From: Peptoniphilus sp.
Lineage (GTDB): Bacteria; Bacillota; Clostridia; Tissierellales; Peptoniphilaceae
Assembly (NCBI RefSeq): GCF_022767005.1
Contig: NZ_JALEOV010000037.1
Coordinates: 1-36,468 of the forward strand
Length of the DNA stretch: 36,468 nt
Reading direction: 5' to 3'
Below, piece by piece: positions 1 to 7,914 of this stretch; position 1 is the first letter of the stretch; each line of letters starts with the position of its first letter. The notes beneath the pieces are model-generated. The model ran no database searches and was not told the DNA's origin. It saw only the letters and a program-made list of their open reading frames with translations. A program made the translations under genes and the position numbers.

Positions 1-21
1 GGTGCAATTTTTATACATAAT

Positions 22-534
22 CTATTTTAGAAATTCTTTTATCTGAGCATTATTTCTCTGTCTAATCTTATTTATTTCTCTTCGGTTTTCATATCCCTCG
101 ATGATATTTTTCTCTTCTAAAGTTTCTCCAATTATAGCAGGAATTTTTCCTAAATCTGTTCCCTTGCATTTAAAGGTCAAAAAACAAAAAGCTGCAAGTT
201 CTGTTTCGCCTGTCATTGGTTTTTCCTTTATAAATTTTGTAAAAACTTCAACAGATGAATTTCCCACTCCAGATATAAATGTAGTTGCAGTTAAAAAATC
301 TCCTAGATTAATTGGCTTTAAAAATGTAAAGCTGTCACAAGAAATTGTAGCAACTTTTCCCCTAGTATGCCTTATAGCACAAGTTCCAGAGCTGTGATCA
401 GCAATTTCAAAGAGCCTTGCCCCATACATTGTGCCACCAGTGTTTAAATCTGTTGGCATTACTCCATAGGTGAAAACGACCTTTGATTCAGAAACTTTCT
501 TTGAATTAATAGAGGTATTTTGCAACTTCAGCAC
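22..534 (-). CDS. Hotdog-fold acyl-CoA thioesterase
   Basis: Predicted acyl-CoA thioesterase of the hotdog superfamily, about 170 residues, which would hydrolyse an acyl-CoA to free acid and CoA in the cytoplasm. The sequence [20 protein letters not shown] followed by a basic RHT is typical of the central hotdog helix and active-site region, and the C-terminal third is charged and helical. The substrate cannot be read from the sequence. It is the last gene behind psuK-psuG, and its 5' end overlaps the 3' end of psuG. The longest frame opens with GTG at 534 but no good ribosome binding site precedes it, so the true start may lie up to about 15 codons further in. The gene ends with TAG at 22-24. 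Family call is good; start and substrate are uncertain. Confidence 0.75.
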   Translation of the reverse strand: MLKLQNTSINSKKVSESKVVFTYGVMPTDLNTGGTMYGARLFEIADHSSGTCAIRHTRGKVATISCDSFTFLKPINLGDFLTATTFISGVGNSSVEVFTKFIKEKPMTGETELAAFCFLTFKCKGTDLGKIPAIIGETLEEKNIIEGYENRREINKIRQRNNAQIKEFLK

Positions 535-1429
535 CTAATCTTGCATTATTTTTTACAAGAGCAATATTAGCTTCAAGTGATTTTCCTTCCGTTACTTCAA
601 GAACTTTTGATAGTAAAAATGGAGTTGTTTCTTTTCCGTGGATTCCCTTTTCTTCAGCTTCTAAAAGAGCTTTCTCTATTGCAGAATTAATTTTATCTTC
701 ATCCATTGAATCTGCTTCAGGAATTGGATTTGTTAGAAGAATTCCACCTTGTAATCCTAAATTCCATTGAGTATTAGCTGCATCTGCTGCCTCTTTAGGA
801 TTTTTAATATTATAATCAACTTTAAATTCGCTCTTTCTTGTAAAGAAAGCTGGCATATAGTCTGTTTGATAGCCAAATACTGGTACTCCCTTAGTTTCAA
901 GATATTCAAGAGTAAGTCCAATATCGAGAATTGATTTGCATCCTGCACAAACTATCATAATATCATTTGATGCAAGTTCATCAAGGTCTCTTGATATGTC
1001 AAAAGTAGTTTCAGCATGTCTGTGAACGCCACCAAGTCCTCCAGTTACAAAAATCTTAATTCCAGCAAGTCTTGATGCAATAATTGTTGATGCAACTGTT
1101 GTAGCACCATTTAATCCACGAGAAACAATATATGCAAAATCTCTTCTTGATGTTTTTATAATGTCCTTTGATGTTGCCATAAATTCTAATTCTTCGTCAT
1201 TTAAACCAATTTTAATTTTTCCGCCTATAATTGCAGTTGTTGCAGGTACAGCTCCATTTTCTCTTATGATTTTCTCACAAGCTTTTGCTGTTTCAATATT
1301 TTGTGGATAGGGCATTCCATGAGAAATAATTGTTGATTCAAGGGCAACTATTGGTTTCCCATTTTCCATTGCATTTTTAACTTCATCATTATATTCAACA
1401 TATTTTTTTAGCATTTCATTATTAATCAT
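506..1429 (-). CDS. psuG: Pseudouridine-5'-phosphate glycosidase
   Basis: Catalyses reversible cleavage of pseudouridine 5'-phosphate into uracil and ribose 5-phosphate, the second step of pseudouridine salvage. The 307-residue length matches the PsuG family. Family signatures are visible along the chain: [16 protein letters not shown] near residue 30, [12 protein letters not shown], an [11 protein letters not shown] motif in the middle, [13 protein letters not shown], and [11 protein letters not shown] followed by [10 protein letters not shown] near the C-terminus. The start has a strong AAGGAG site 5 bases upstream. Its first codons overlap the end of the PfkB-type kinase by 8 bases, so the two are translationally coupled, and kinase plus glycosidase is the usual psuK-psuG pair. 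High confidence. Confidence 0.95.
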   Translation of the reverse strand: MINNEMLKKYVEYNDEVKNAMENGKPIVALESTIISHGMPYPQNIETAKACEKIIRENGAVPATTAIIGGKIKIGLNDEELEFMATSKDIIKTSRRDFAYIVSRGLNGATTVASTIIASRLAGIKIFVTGGLGGVHRHAETTFDISRDLDELASNDIMIVCAGCKSILDIGLTLEYLETKGVPVFGYQTDYMPAFFTRKSEFKVDYNIKNPKEAADAANTQWNLGLQGGILLTNPIPEADSMDEDKINSAIEKALLEAEEKGIHGKETTPFLLSKVLEVTEGKSLEANIALVKNNARLGAEVAKYLY

Positions 1430-2489
1430 AAATTTCTCCTTTTAAATTATTTTCATTCATATCCTTTGAACATGAATTAGCACTTTTTAAAGCAATTTTT
1501 GCAGCAGCTTCTGCCGCTTTCATTCTCTTATCTATATCAAAATCATTGTATAGTCCATAGGCATATCCTGCCATAAAAGCATCCCCTGCTCCACTTGCAT
1601 TTACAACTTTTACTGGATCAGGCTTTCTAACCATTTTAAAATCTTTTTCAAAGTAAAAAGCTCCCCTACTTCCAGCTGTTATTACAACACTTTTTAGACC
1701 CTTGGCTATTAAATCTTCTCCAAGGCTATCAATATTATCTGTATCTAAGCCCGAAAGAGCCTTTGCCTCGTAATTATTTACTTTTAAGAAATCAATTTTA
1801 TCCAATAAATTCTTAATTTTTATAACTTTTTTTGTGGAAACTCCGTCAATTAAAAATTTACCCCTTATGTTTTTTAGGATATAATCCAAAGTTTCTTCTT
1901 CTAAATTTGTATCAATAATTGTAAATTCAGCATTTTCAATAATTTTTTTGTTCTTATCAATATAATCTTTATCTATATTTTTTAAAAGATCCATGTCGGC
2001 AATTGCTACATACATATCCTTCTCTTCATCTAAAATTGCTAGATAATGAGGAGTAATTCCCTCAGATATTAAAATTTTGGAACTGTCAACATTTATGAGA
2101 TTTAGCTCGTCTATAATATTTTTGGCTGCATCATCCTTTCCTAAAACTGAAAGAAAAGTTGTATTTATACCAAGCCTTGCTAAATTTTCACAAATATTTC
2201 TTCCAACGCCTCCACTTGAATATTTAATCTTTCCTGGATTTGAATCTCTTACTTTTAAACTATCAAAAGAATAACCAGTAATATCCATATTGCATCCGCC
2301 TAGAACTGCAACATAGGAATCTTCTCTAAGTATATATCCCCTACCTAAAATATATCCCGAAGTCATCAAATTATTAATATGAGTAGATACACCCGACCTT
2401 GTAATATTTAATTCATCGGCAATTTCTTGTTGTGAAATACCAGGATTTTTTTTCAAAAGATTTATAATTTCTTTTTCTCTTGGAGTCAA
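1422..2489 (-). CDS. psuK: Pseudouridine kinase (PfkB) with N-terminal HTH
   Basis: Sugar/nucleoside kinase of the PfkB (ribokinase) family fused to a winged helix-turn-helix. The first about 55 residues ([20 protein letters not shown] onward, with recognition-helix residues [11 protein letters not shown]) are a DNA-binding domain. From about residue 60 the kinase begins with [13 protein letters not shown], with [15 protein letters not shown] and the C-terminal anion-hole/catalytic motif [13 protein letters not shown]. Coupling to psuG makes pseudouridine the likely substrate, phosphorylated at the 5' position. I place the start at TTG (2489) because AGAGG lies 8 bases upstream; an in-frame GTG at 2498 sits inside the Shine-Dalgarno stretch. 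The HTH suggests that the protein regulates its own operon through the inverted repeat at 2497-2539. The family is certain; substrate and autoregulation are inference. Confidence 0.88.
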   Translation of the reverse strand: MTPREKEIINLLKKNPGISQQEIADELNITRSGVSTHINNLMTSGYILGRGYILREDSYVAVLGGCNMDITGYSFDSLKVRDSNPGKIKYSSGGVGRNICENLARLGINTTFLSVLGKDDAAKNIIDELNLINVDSSKILISEGITPHYLAILDEEKDMYVAIADMDLLKNIDKDYIDKNKKIIENAEFTIIDTNLEEETLDYILKNIRGKFLIDGVSTKKVIKIKNLLDKIDFLKVNNYEAKALSGLDTDNIDSLGEDLIAKGLKSVVITAGSRGAFYFEKDFKMVRKPDPVKVVNASGAGDAFMAGYAYGLYNDFDIDKRMKAAEAAAKIALKSANSCSKDMNENNLKGEIYD

Positions 2490-2539
2490 AAAAAACACCT
2501 CTAATCATTTACTTAAATTTTAATCAAATGATTAGAGGT
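2487..2539 (-). terminator. Intrinsic terminator after tdk, overlapping psuK start
   Basis: In a transcript coming from tdk, the 14-bp inverted repeat folds into a stem with a 15-base loop and is followed by G and then eight T residues, the classic layout of a Rho-independent terminator. The T tract is also the first bases of psuK. Transcripts starting at the psuK promoter contain only the second arm and would not form the hairpin. Confidence 0.6.
2497..2539. repeat. 14-bp perfect inverted repeat at the psuK promoter
   Basis: ACCTCTAATCATTT (2497-2510) and its exact complement AAATGATTAGAGGT (2526-2539) are separated by 15 bases. The centres of the half-sites are 29 bp apart, close to three helical turns. 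One half fills the spacer between the -35 and -10 boxes and the other covers the expected transcription start and the Shine-Dalgarno of psuK. It is a probable operator, perhaps for the HTH domain of psuK itself. Read from tdk, the same repeat forms a long hairpin followed by eight U residues. Confidence 0.75.
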
Positions 2540-2545
2540 TGTCAA
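2517..2545 (-). promoter_or_regulatory. SigmaA promoter of psuK-psuG-thioesterase
   Basis: TTGACA (2545-2540), a 17-base spacer and TAAAAT (2522-2517): a near-consensus housekeeping promoter reading toward psuK. The expected start near 2510 leaves a leader of about 20 bases containing AGAGG. The spacer is one arm of the inverted repeat, so a bound protein would directly block RNA polymerase. Confidence 0.75.
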
Positions 2546-2549
2546 TACT

Positions 2550-3152
2550 TTATAAAAACTTTTCTTGATTTTCTTTTAATTTATCTTCAGCAACTGCTTC
2601 CTTATAGCATCTTCTGCAAAGTGGTTCATATTCTTCTATTGCTCCAAGCTCAACCCTCTTGTCGCTTTTTATCTTTCTATGAGAAACCCAAGCATCTGTG
2701 CCACATCTTTTGCAAACTGCGTGATGTTTATTCAAATAATCTGTCTTTGGCATAATTTCTTTTACAATTTCAAAGGGTTCAGCCATATAATCCATATCAA
2801 GACCCGCCATTACAATTGTAATCCCCATATCTAACATTTTTTCTAAATTTTCTAATACAACTGCTGGATCATCTTTTAAAAACTGAACCTCATCTATTCC
2901 AATTACTTGTGGAGAATTTTTCTCTGCATAATCTAAGATTTCTTTTATGGAATCAATTTCAATAGCTTTTAGAGAAATTTTATCATGAGTAACAATTTCT
3001 TCTCTTGAATATCTTTTGTCAAGCATTGGTTTGAAAGCAATCACCTTATAATTTGCAATGGAAAATCTCTTTAAGTCCCTTTCAAGTGAGCTAGTCTTCC
3101 CAGAAAACATTGAACCAGTGTGTAAAATCATTCTTCCTCTGTATTGATGCAT
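2550..3152 (-). CDS. tdk: Thymidine kinase (type II)
   Basis: Phosphorylates thymidine to dTMP with ATP in nucleotide salvage. The P-loop GSMFSGKTSSL lies near residue 13, the Walker B-like IGIDEVQF near residue 93, and a lasso-domain zinc site is formed by CKRCG and CRRC near the C-terminus. The 200-residue length is normal for the Firmicutes enzyme. ATG at 3152 follows AAGGAT, which overlaps the end of the cyclophilin gene 3 bases away. It is the last gene of the TPR-map-MATE-cyclophilin operon, and the hairpin at 2497-2539 would terminate it. High confidence. Confidence 0.96.
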   Translation of the reverse strand: MHQYRGRMILHTGSMFSGKTSSLERDLKRFSIANYKVIAFKPMLDKRYSREEIVTHDKISLKAIEIDSIKEILDYAEKNSPQVIGIDEVQFLKDDPAVVLENLEKMLDMGITIVMAGLDMDYMAEPFEIVKEIMPKTDYLNKHHAVCKRCGTDAWVSHRKIKSDKRVELGAIEEYEPLCRRCYKEAVAEDKLKENQEKFL

Positions 3153-3155
3153 AAT

Positions 3156-3761
3156 TTATCCTTGGTAATCTGTAACTATTGCTTCTTCAATTACAATGTC
3201 AAAGACAGGCTTATCCATAAAGCCAACTTTTGATTTTGCAATATCGTCAACTACATCCATTCCTTCAAAAACTTGTCCGAAAACAGTATGCTTGCCATCG
3301 AGCCAAAAAGCTCCACCAACCTTTTCATAAGCTTCAATAATTTCTTCAGGGTATCCATTTTCAGCTCCTGCATCCTTCATTTGACTTAAAACGTCATTGG
3401 AAAGTTTATCTCCTTGCACGATGAAAAATTGTGAACCATTAGTATTTGGACCAGCATTTGCCATGGAAAGTGCTCCTCTAAAGTTTCTAAAGTTTATATC
3501 AAATTCATCTTTAAAAGGTTTTTTCCACTTACTTTCGCCACCTCTACCAGTTCCACTGGGATCTCCACCTTGAATCATAAAGTTTTCAATAACCCTGTGG
3601 AAAATTATCCCATCATAGTATTTGTCTTCTATTAATGAAATAAAATTTTCAACTGCAAGGGGCGCTGCTTCTTTGAATAATCTAATTTTTATATCGCCCT
3701 TATTTGTCTTTAGTACCGCAATTTTTTCTCCAATTGCAGGTTTTTCAAATTGTTTTAACAT
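3156..3761 (-). CDS. Cyclophilin-type peptidyl-prolyl isomerase
   Basis: Catalyses cis-trans isomerisation of X-Pro bonds and assists protein folding. The cyclophilin core is clear: YYDGIIFHRVIENFMIQGGD with the catalytic FHR...FMIQGGDP, then GALSMANAGPNTNGSQFFI, and HTVFGQVFEGMDVVD near the end. An insertion between SQFFIVQGD and the HTVFG strand (about residues 125-150) is seen in many Firmicutes single-domain cyclophilins. There is no signal peptide or lipobox, so it is probably cytoplasmic. I chose ATG 3761, which follows GAAAGGAGACACA, over an upstream in-frame ATG at 3776. The Shine-Dalgarno overlaps the stop codon of the MATE gene. Confidence 0.93.
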   Translation of the reverse strand: MLKQFEKPAIGEKIAVLKTNKGDIKIRLFKEAAPLAVENFISLIEDKYYDGIIFHRVIENFMIQGGDPSGTGRGGESKWKKPFKDEFDINFRNFRGALSMANAGPNTNGSQFFIVQGDKLSNDVLSQMKDAGAENGYPEEIIEAYEKVGGAFWLDGKHTVFGQVFEGMDVVDDIAKSKVGFMDKPVFDIVIEEAIVTDYQG

Positions 3762-3772
3762 TGTGTCTCCTT

Positions 3773-5137
3773 TCAAATGTATGTCTTCATATTAATTCTA
3801 AAGCCATCTGTCTTCTTACGCAAATAAAAATAAATTAAAGTTAAAAATATTCCCTTTAAAACAGATGACAAGCTCATAGCTATCCAAATACCATTAATTG
3901 CAAGAATTGGCATTAAAATTAGTGCCAAAGGTATTCTACTAATATTTAATATCATTGCATTAATTGCAGGGTATTTTGTAAGCCCTAAGCCATTTAACAT
4001 TCCAGTAGTTCCTATTTCCAATGCCATAAAATATTGTGACAGGGACATAATTTTTAGATAATCAATTCCCTTGACAATCGCCATTGGATCCCTTGGTATA
4101 AATAGTGTAAATAAATTCCTAGCAAAGAAAAACAACAAAAGTGAAGTAAAAATCCCAATCATATTTACTATTTTCATCGCCTCTCTTCTTCCATTATGAA
4201 GCCTATCATAATTTTTTGCACCAAAATTTTGACCAAAAAAGGCTGAAAATGCTACCGAAAATCCATCGGCAGTCATCCAAGAGATTGATTCAATTTGTGA
4301 ACCAATGGAATAAACTGCAATGTATAATGCTCCAAAACTTGCAATGTATTTATTTAAAATCATACCTACCATTGCGTGAATCATGGATTGAAGTGAGGCG
4401 GGAAATCCTAAATTTAATATGGACTTAAAATAATTTTTATTGGGCATTTTAAAGTAATTAGTTCGCACAAATATTTCCCGTGATTTTAATCCAACACATA
4501 AATATAAAAGCGTGGAAATCATTTGTGCAAATACAGTTGCCGCTGCCGCACCTTTAATTCCAAGTTTGGGAAAAATAGAAATTCCAAAAATTAAAAAAGG
4601 ATCAAGTATTAAATTTATAATTAGCGAAATTATTGAAATTTTAAAAGGAGTTATTGAATTCCCCTTTGCAAAAAATGCAGCCGATAAAACTGGATTTAAA
4701 AAAGTAAAAATTAGTCCACTACTTATTATTATGAGATAGTCTATTGCCATCTCGTGCACATCTTTGTCTAGATTATAAAATCCAATAATTTTATTTCTCA
4801 TAGAGATATAAAAAATTGTAAGACTAAGGCAAAAAATGAGATTTAAAACAAACCCAGAAACCCAAACATTCTTAGAACCTTCGCTATCTCCTCTGCCATA
4901 GGACTGAGAAAGTCCAACAGAAATTCCCGTTTTAGCAATAAGGGTAATGGATTGTGCAATCCAAACTAAAAAGGAACAAGTTCCCACAGCAGCAACTGCT
5001 CCTGTGGAAAGTCTTCCAAGCCACATTAAATCAACTAAGGAATATGCCATTTGCACAAAGGCAGTACCCATTAAGGGTAAAGCCATTTTTAATAGTGCAG
5101 AAAAAATATTCCCCTTTAACAAATTTACTTCACTCAT
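3773..5137 (-). CDS. MATE-family multidrug/cation efflux transporter
   Basis: Integral membrane antiporter of the MATE family (NorM/DinF-like), 454 residues with about 12 hydrophobic segments arranged as two six-helix halves. The N-terminus LLKGNIFSALLKMALPLMGT and the motif following it, MAYSLVDLMWLGRLSTGAVAA, are typical of the family, and the second half restarts at about residue 235 (LNLGFPASLQSMIHAMVGMI). It would export cationic compounds in exchange for Na+ or H+; the substrate is not predictable. ATG 5137 lies a few bases after the map stop codon, with AAGGCGA upstream. It belongs to the map-cyclophilin operon, but I see no functional link to those genes. Confidence 0.92.
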   Translation of the reverse strand: MSEVNLLKGNIFSALLKMALPLMGTAFVQMAYSLVDLMWLGRLSTGAVAAVGTCSFLVWIAQSITLIAKTGISVGLSQSYGRGDSEGSKNVWVSGFVLNLIFCLSLTIFYISMRNKIIGFYNLDKDVHEMAIDYLIIISSGLIFTFLNPVLSAAFFAKGNSITPFKISIISLIINLILDPFLIFGISIFPKLGIKGAAAATVFAQMISTLLYLCVGLKSREIFVRTNYFKMPNKNYFKSILNLGFPASLQSMIHAMVGMILNKYIASFGALYIAVYSIGSQIESISWMTADGFSVAFSAFFGQNFGAKNYDRLHNGRREAMKIVNMIGIFTSLLLFFFARNLFTLFIPRDPMAIVKGIDYLKIMSLSQYFMALEIGTTGMLNGLGLTKYPAINAMILNISRIPLALILMPILAINGIWIAMSLSSVLKGIFLTLIYFYLRKKTDGFRINMKTYI

Positions 5138-5140
5138 TTA

Positions 5141-5896
5141 TCAACAGTCGCCTTGATCAGTAATTATTATTGGCCCGTCCTTTGTGATTGCAATTTGGTG
5201 TTCATATTGTGCAGAAAGAGAGCCGTCCTTAGTCCTTGCTGTCCAACCATTGTCATCTATTGTAAGTTCCTTTTTGCCCATATTAATCATTGGCTCAATT
5301 GTAAATACCATACCCTCTTGTAATCTTAATCCACGACCAGGCTTTCCATAGTGAAGAACTTGTGGATCTTCGTGCATTTCTTGACCAATTCCATGACCAA
5401 CAAATTCTCTTACAACAGAGTAGCCATTTTCTTCTGCGTGTTTTTGAACTGCTGCAGCTATATCGCCAAGTCTATTACCAATTACAGCCTTTTCAATTCC
5501 CTTGTACATAGATTCACGAGTAACTTGTAGTAATTTTTTTGCCTTAGGAGAAACTTCTCCAACTTCGTAAGACCATGCTGAATCAGCTAGCCATCCGTCA
5601 ACATTTACAACCATATCAACAGTAATTATGTCGCCATTTTTTAATTCATATTCTGATGGAAAACCGTGGCAAATTTCATCATTTACAGATGCACAAATTG
5701 AATAAGGATAGCCTTCATATCCCTTTTGTTCGGGATAAGCTCCTCTTTCCTTTAAATAATTTTCTACAAATCTGTCTATCTCAATAGTTTTTACACCTGG
5801 TTTTATAAAATCTCTAAGTTTGTGATGCACATCAGATAATACTTTTCCTGCAACTTGCATTTTTTTTATTTCGTCTTCTGTTTTAATAATAATCAT
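5141..5896 (-). CDS. map: Methionine aminopeptidase type I
   Basis: Removes the initiator methionine from nascent proteins after deformylation. It is a pita-bread fold M24 metallopeptidase of 251 residues, short type Ia without an N-terminal zinc extension. Metal ligands are visible: the two aspartates in TVDMVVNVDGWLADSAWS, the histidine of FVGHGIGQEMHEDP, the glutamate of FTIEPMIN, and the glutamate of QYEHQIAI. ATG 5896 was chosen for the AAAGGAG six bases upstream; the longer in-frame start at 5920 would swallow that site. The start overlaps the stop codon of the TPR gene (AATGA). Functionally it complements def and fmt, found at 17150-18552. Confidence 0.96.
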   Translation of the reverse strand: MIIIKTEDEIKKMQVAGKVLSDVHHKLRDFIKPGVKTIEIDRFVENYLKERGAYPEQKGYEGYPYSICASVNDEICHGFPSEYELKNGDIITVDMVVNVDGWLADSAWSYEVGEVSPKAKKLLQVTRESMYKGIEKAVIGNRLGDIAAAVQKHAEENGYSVVREFVGHGIGQEMHEDPQVLHYGKPGRGLRLQEGMVFTIEPMINMGKKELTIDDNGWTARTKDGSLSAQYEHQIAITKDGPIIITDQGDC

Positions 5897-6789
5897 TTTA
5901 ACTCCTTTACAATTTCGCATAAATCAACATCGGTCTTTGCCCATGTATAGGCATCGCCATTTATTTTTATTGCTTTTATAATTTCTTCCTTTGCTCTTTT
6001 TTTATCTCCAAGTAAAGAGAAAGAGCAAGCTTTATTATAATGTAGGTTCACTGAATTTGGAAAATCCATTAATCCCCTATCTAAAATATTTATAGCAGAT
6101 TTATAGTTTTTTTCTTCAATATATACTGCTGACATATTTAAAAACAAAAAAGGATCTTCAAATTTTCCAATAGCTTCATAATAATATTTTAAAGCCAATT
6201 TGTTGTCGCCCTTCTTTTTTGAGAGTACTCCCATATTGTATAGAGCTCTTCCATAATCTCCCTTTATCTCAAGAGATTTTTTCACAAATTTTTCTGCTAA
6301 ATCATTTTTATTTTCTATTTCATAAATTGAGCCTAAATCATTATAAGTTACAAAGTCATACTCATCAATGGCAAGAACCTTTTTAAATTCCTCTATGGCA
6401 AGATTAGTCTTTCCAATTTTGTCATAGGCGTGAGCAAGATAATAGTGAGCTCTGTCATAATTATCGTCAAGTTCAATTGCCTTTTTATAATTTTTTATTG
6501 AATAATTTATATCTCCATTTATAAAGTCATTTGTTATTGCAAGTCCATAAAAGGCACCTGCCATTTCCTTTATACTCAAAATTTTTTCAAAATAAAATTT
6601 TGCCCTATCGTAATTTTCTTTCTTTAGATATAAATCAGCCAGTTCAAAATAAACAGAAATCCTCTCATCTGCATCTTTATCGTTAGTAAATTTAAGAGAT
6701 TTAAGTAACAAATCTTCTGCCCTATTGATGTCGCCTTCTAATAAGAACTCTTCTGCTAAAATTAAATAATTTTTAAATTTTAAGTCCAT
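5893..6789 (-). CDS. Tetratricopeptide repeat protein
   Basis: A 298-residue protein built almost entirely of TPR helix-turn-helix repeats, about seven to eight units, for example AKFYFEKILSIKEMAGAFYG, AIEEFKKVLAIDEYDFVTYN and AEKFVKKSLEIKGDYGRALY. TPR arrays are protein-protein interaction scaffolds; no catalytic domain, signal peptide or membrane segment is visible, so it is probably cytoplasmic. The partner is unknown. ATG 6789 follows GAGG seven bases upstream; an in-frame ATG at 6843 has no such site and would place the promoter inside the coding region. It is first in the operon running to tdk, and its stop overlaps the start of map. Confidence 0.88.
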   Translation of the reverse strand: MDLKFKNYLILAEEFLLEGDINRAEDLLLKSLKFTNDKDADERISVYFELADLYLKKENYDRAKFYFEKILSIKEMAGAFYGLAITNDFINGDINYSIKNYKKAIELDDNYDRAHYYLAHAYDKIGKTNLAIEEFKKVLAIDEYDFVTYNDLGSIYEIENKNDLAEKFVKKSLEIKGDYGRALYNMGVLSKKKGDNKLALKYYYEAIGKFEDPFLFLNMSAVYIEEKNYKSAINILDRGLMDFPNSVNLHYNKACSFSLLGDKKRAKEEIIKAIKINGDAYTWAKTDVDLCEIVKELK

Positions 6790-6805
6790 AAAAACCTCAA
6801 TTCTT

Positions 6806-6837
6806 ATTATATTATATAGTATTTTTTCTAATTTCAA
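6806..6837 (-). promoter_or_regulatory. Probable promoter of the TPR-map-MATE-cyclophilin-tdk operon
   Basis: TTGAAA (6837-6832) is followed by overlapping TATAAT-like hexamers (6816-6811 and 6811-6806), giving spacers of 15 or 20 bases; TAATAT between them would give 17. The region is back to back with the plus-strand promoter of 6887, in a 97-base intergenic gap. Confidence 0.5.
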
Positions 6838-6842
6838 ACCCA

Positions 6843-6871
6843 TGGAAATAATTTTTAAAAAAATATATAAT
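6843..6871 (+). promoter_or_regulatory. Probable promoter of the plus-strand radical SAM gene
   Basis: TGGAAA (6843-6848), a 17-base spacer and TATAAT (6866-6871), followed 15 bases later by the start codon at 6887 with AGGTGA as ribosome binding site. The 5' leader would be under 12 bases. It lies divergent to the TPR operon promoter. Confidence 0.5.
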
Positions 6872-6886
6872 GAACTAGGTGATTAA

Positions 6887-7852
6887 ATGAGAAGATTTTT
6901 ATCTTTTAACGATTTTTTTCGCGAATATTTTTTTGGAAAGAGCGTAAAACTTTCTCTAGATGGTGGCTTTTCTTGTCCAAATAGAGACGGCACTTTATCA
7001 AATATTGGCTGTATATTTTGCTCTGACGAAGGAAGTGGAGAATTTGCTGCTTCAAAAAATTACTCTATACCAAGGCAAATTGAATCCCAAAAAATATTTT
7101 TAGAAAAAAAGTGGAAAGCAAAAAACTATATTGCTTACTTTCAAAATTTTACAAACACTTATGGCTCCTTAAATGATTTAAGAAAAATTTACGACCAAGT
7201 TGCAATTCGCGATGATATTTCTGCCATATCTATTGCAACGAGATGCGATTGTCTTGACAAAGAAAAGATAAAATATCTTGAGGAAATTTCTCATAAAAAA
7301 ACACTTTGGCTTGAACTTGGAATGCAAAGTGTAAATGAAGATACTATTAAATTAATTAATCGAGGTTACTCTCATAAATTTTTTGATGACACCATAGGTA
7401 AACTTAAAGATGCAAATTTATTATTTTTAATTCACGCAATTTTTGGTCTTCCCTTTGAAGATGATATTGATTTTTTAAATACAATTGATTACATAAAAAA
7501 TGTATCGCCCTTTGGAGTTAAATTTCACAATCTATATATTTTAAAGGACTCACCCATTTATGAGCTTTATAAAAATAAAAGTTTTAAAATATTAACTAAG
7601 GAAGAATATATTGATGTAATTATTTTTGCACTAAAAAATATTGACGAAAAAACTGTGGTCCATAGAATTACTGGTGATCCGCCAAAGTCTAAACTTTTTG
7701 AGCCAAAGTGGTGTGCTGACAAACTTTCAGTAATTTCAGAAATTGACAAAAGACTAAAGGAATCTGATAAAAAAATTGTAACAGAAGATGAGATTAAAAA
7801 AATTGTCTCTTATTGGAAAGATAAAGACAATGCTTTTATTGATAAAGGTTAA
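6887..7852 (+). CDS. Radical SAM protein, TIGR01212 family (YtqA/YhcC-like)
   Basis: A 321-residue radical SAM protein of the YtqA/YhcC family. The [4Fe-4S] ligands are in the atypical long-spaced arrangement of this family: a cysteine in FSCPNRDG and two in GCIFCSDEG. LELGMQSVNEDTIKLINRGY and HAIFGLPFEDDIDF are the SAM-binding strands, and the C-terminus VHRITGDPPKSKLFEPKW is also family-typical. From general knowledge, B. subtilis YtqA (MnmL) acts on the wobble uridine of tRNA, turning the carboxymethylaminomethyl side chain into aminomethyl, with YtqB (MnmM) methylating the product; I assign that role here only by homology. No ytqB gene is adjacent. Start ATG 6887 has AGGTGA upstream. Confidence 0.87.
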   Translation: MRRFLSFNDFFREYFFGKSVKLSLDGGFSCPNRDGTLSNIGCIFCSDEGSGEFAASKNYSIPRQIESQKIFLEKKWKAKNYIAYFQNFTNTYGSLNDLRKIYDQVAIRDDISAISIATRCDCLDKEKIKYLEEISHKKTLWLELGMQSVNEDTIKLINRGYSHKFFDDTIGKLKDANLLFLIHAIFGLPFEDDIDFLNTIDYIKNVSPFGVKFHNLYILKDSPIYELYKNKSFKILTKEEYIDVIIFALKNIDEKTVVHRITGDPPKSKLFEPKWCADKLSVISEIDKRLKESDKKIVTEDEIKKIVSYWKDKDNAFIDKG

Positions 7853-7877
7853 AAAATACTTTGCTCTAGTGTATAAT
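7849..7877 (+). promoter_or_regulatory. Probable promoter of the ATP-grasp gene
   Basis: TTAAAA (7849-7854), a 17-base spacer and a perfect TATAAT (7872-7877). It starts inside the end of the radical SAM gene, and the start codon at 7915 follows AAAAGGAGAAAT. This suggests the ATP-grasp gene can be transcribed independently. Confidence 0.55.
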
Positions 7878-7914
7878 GTAAGATAATATTAAATTTTAAT
7901 TTAAAAGGAGAAAT

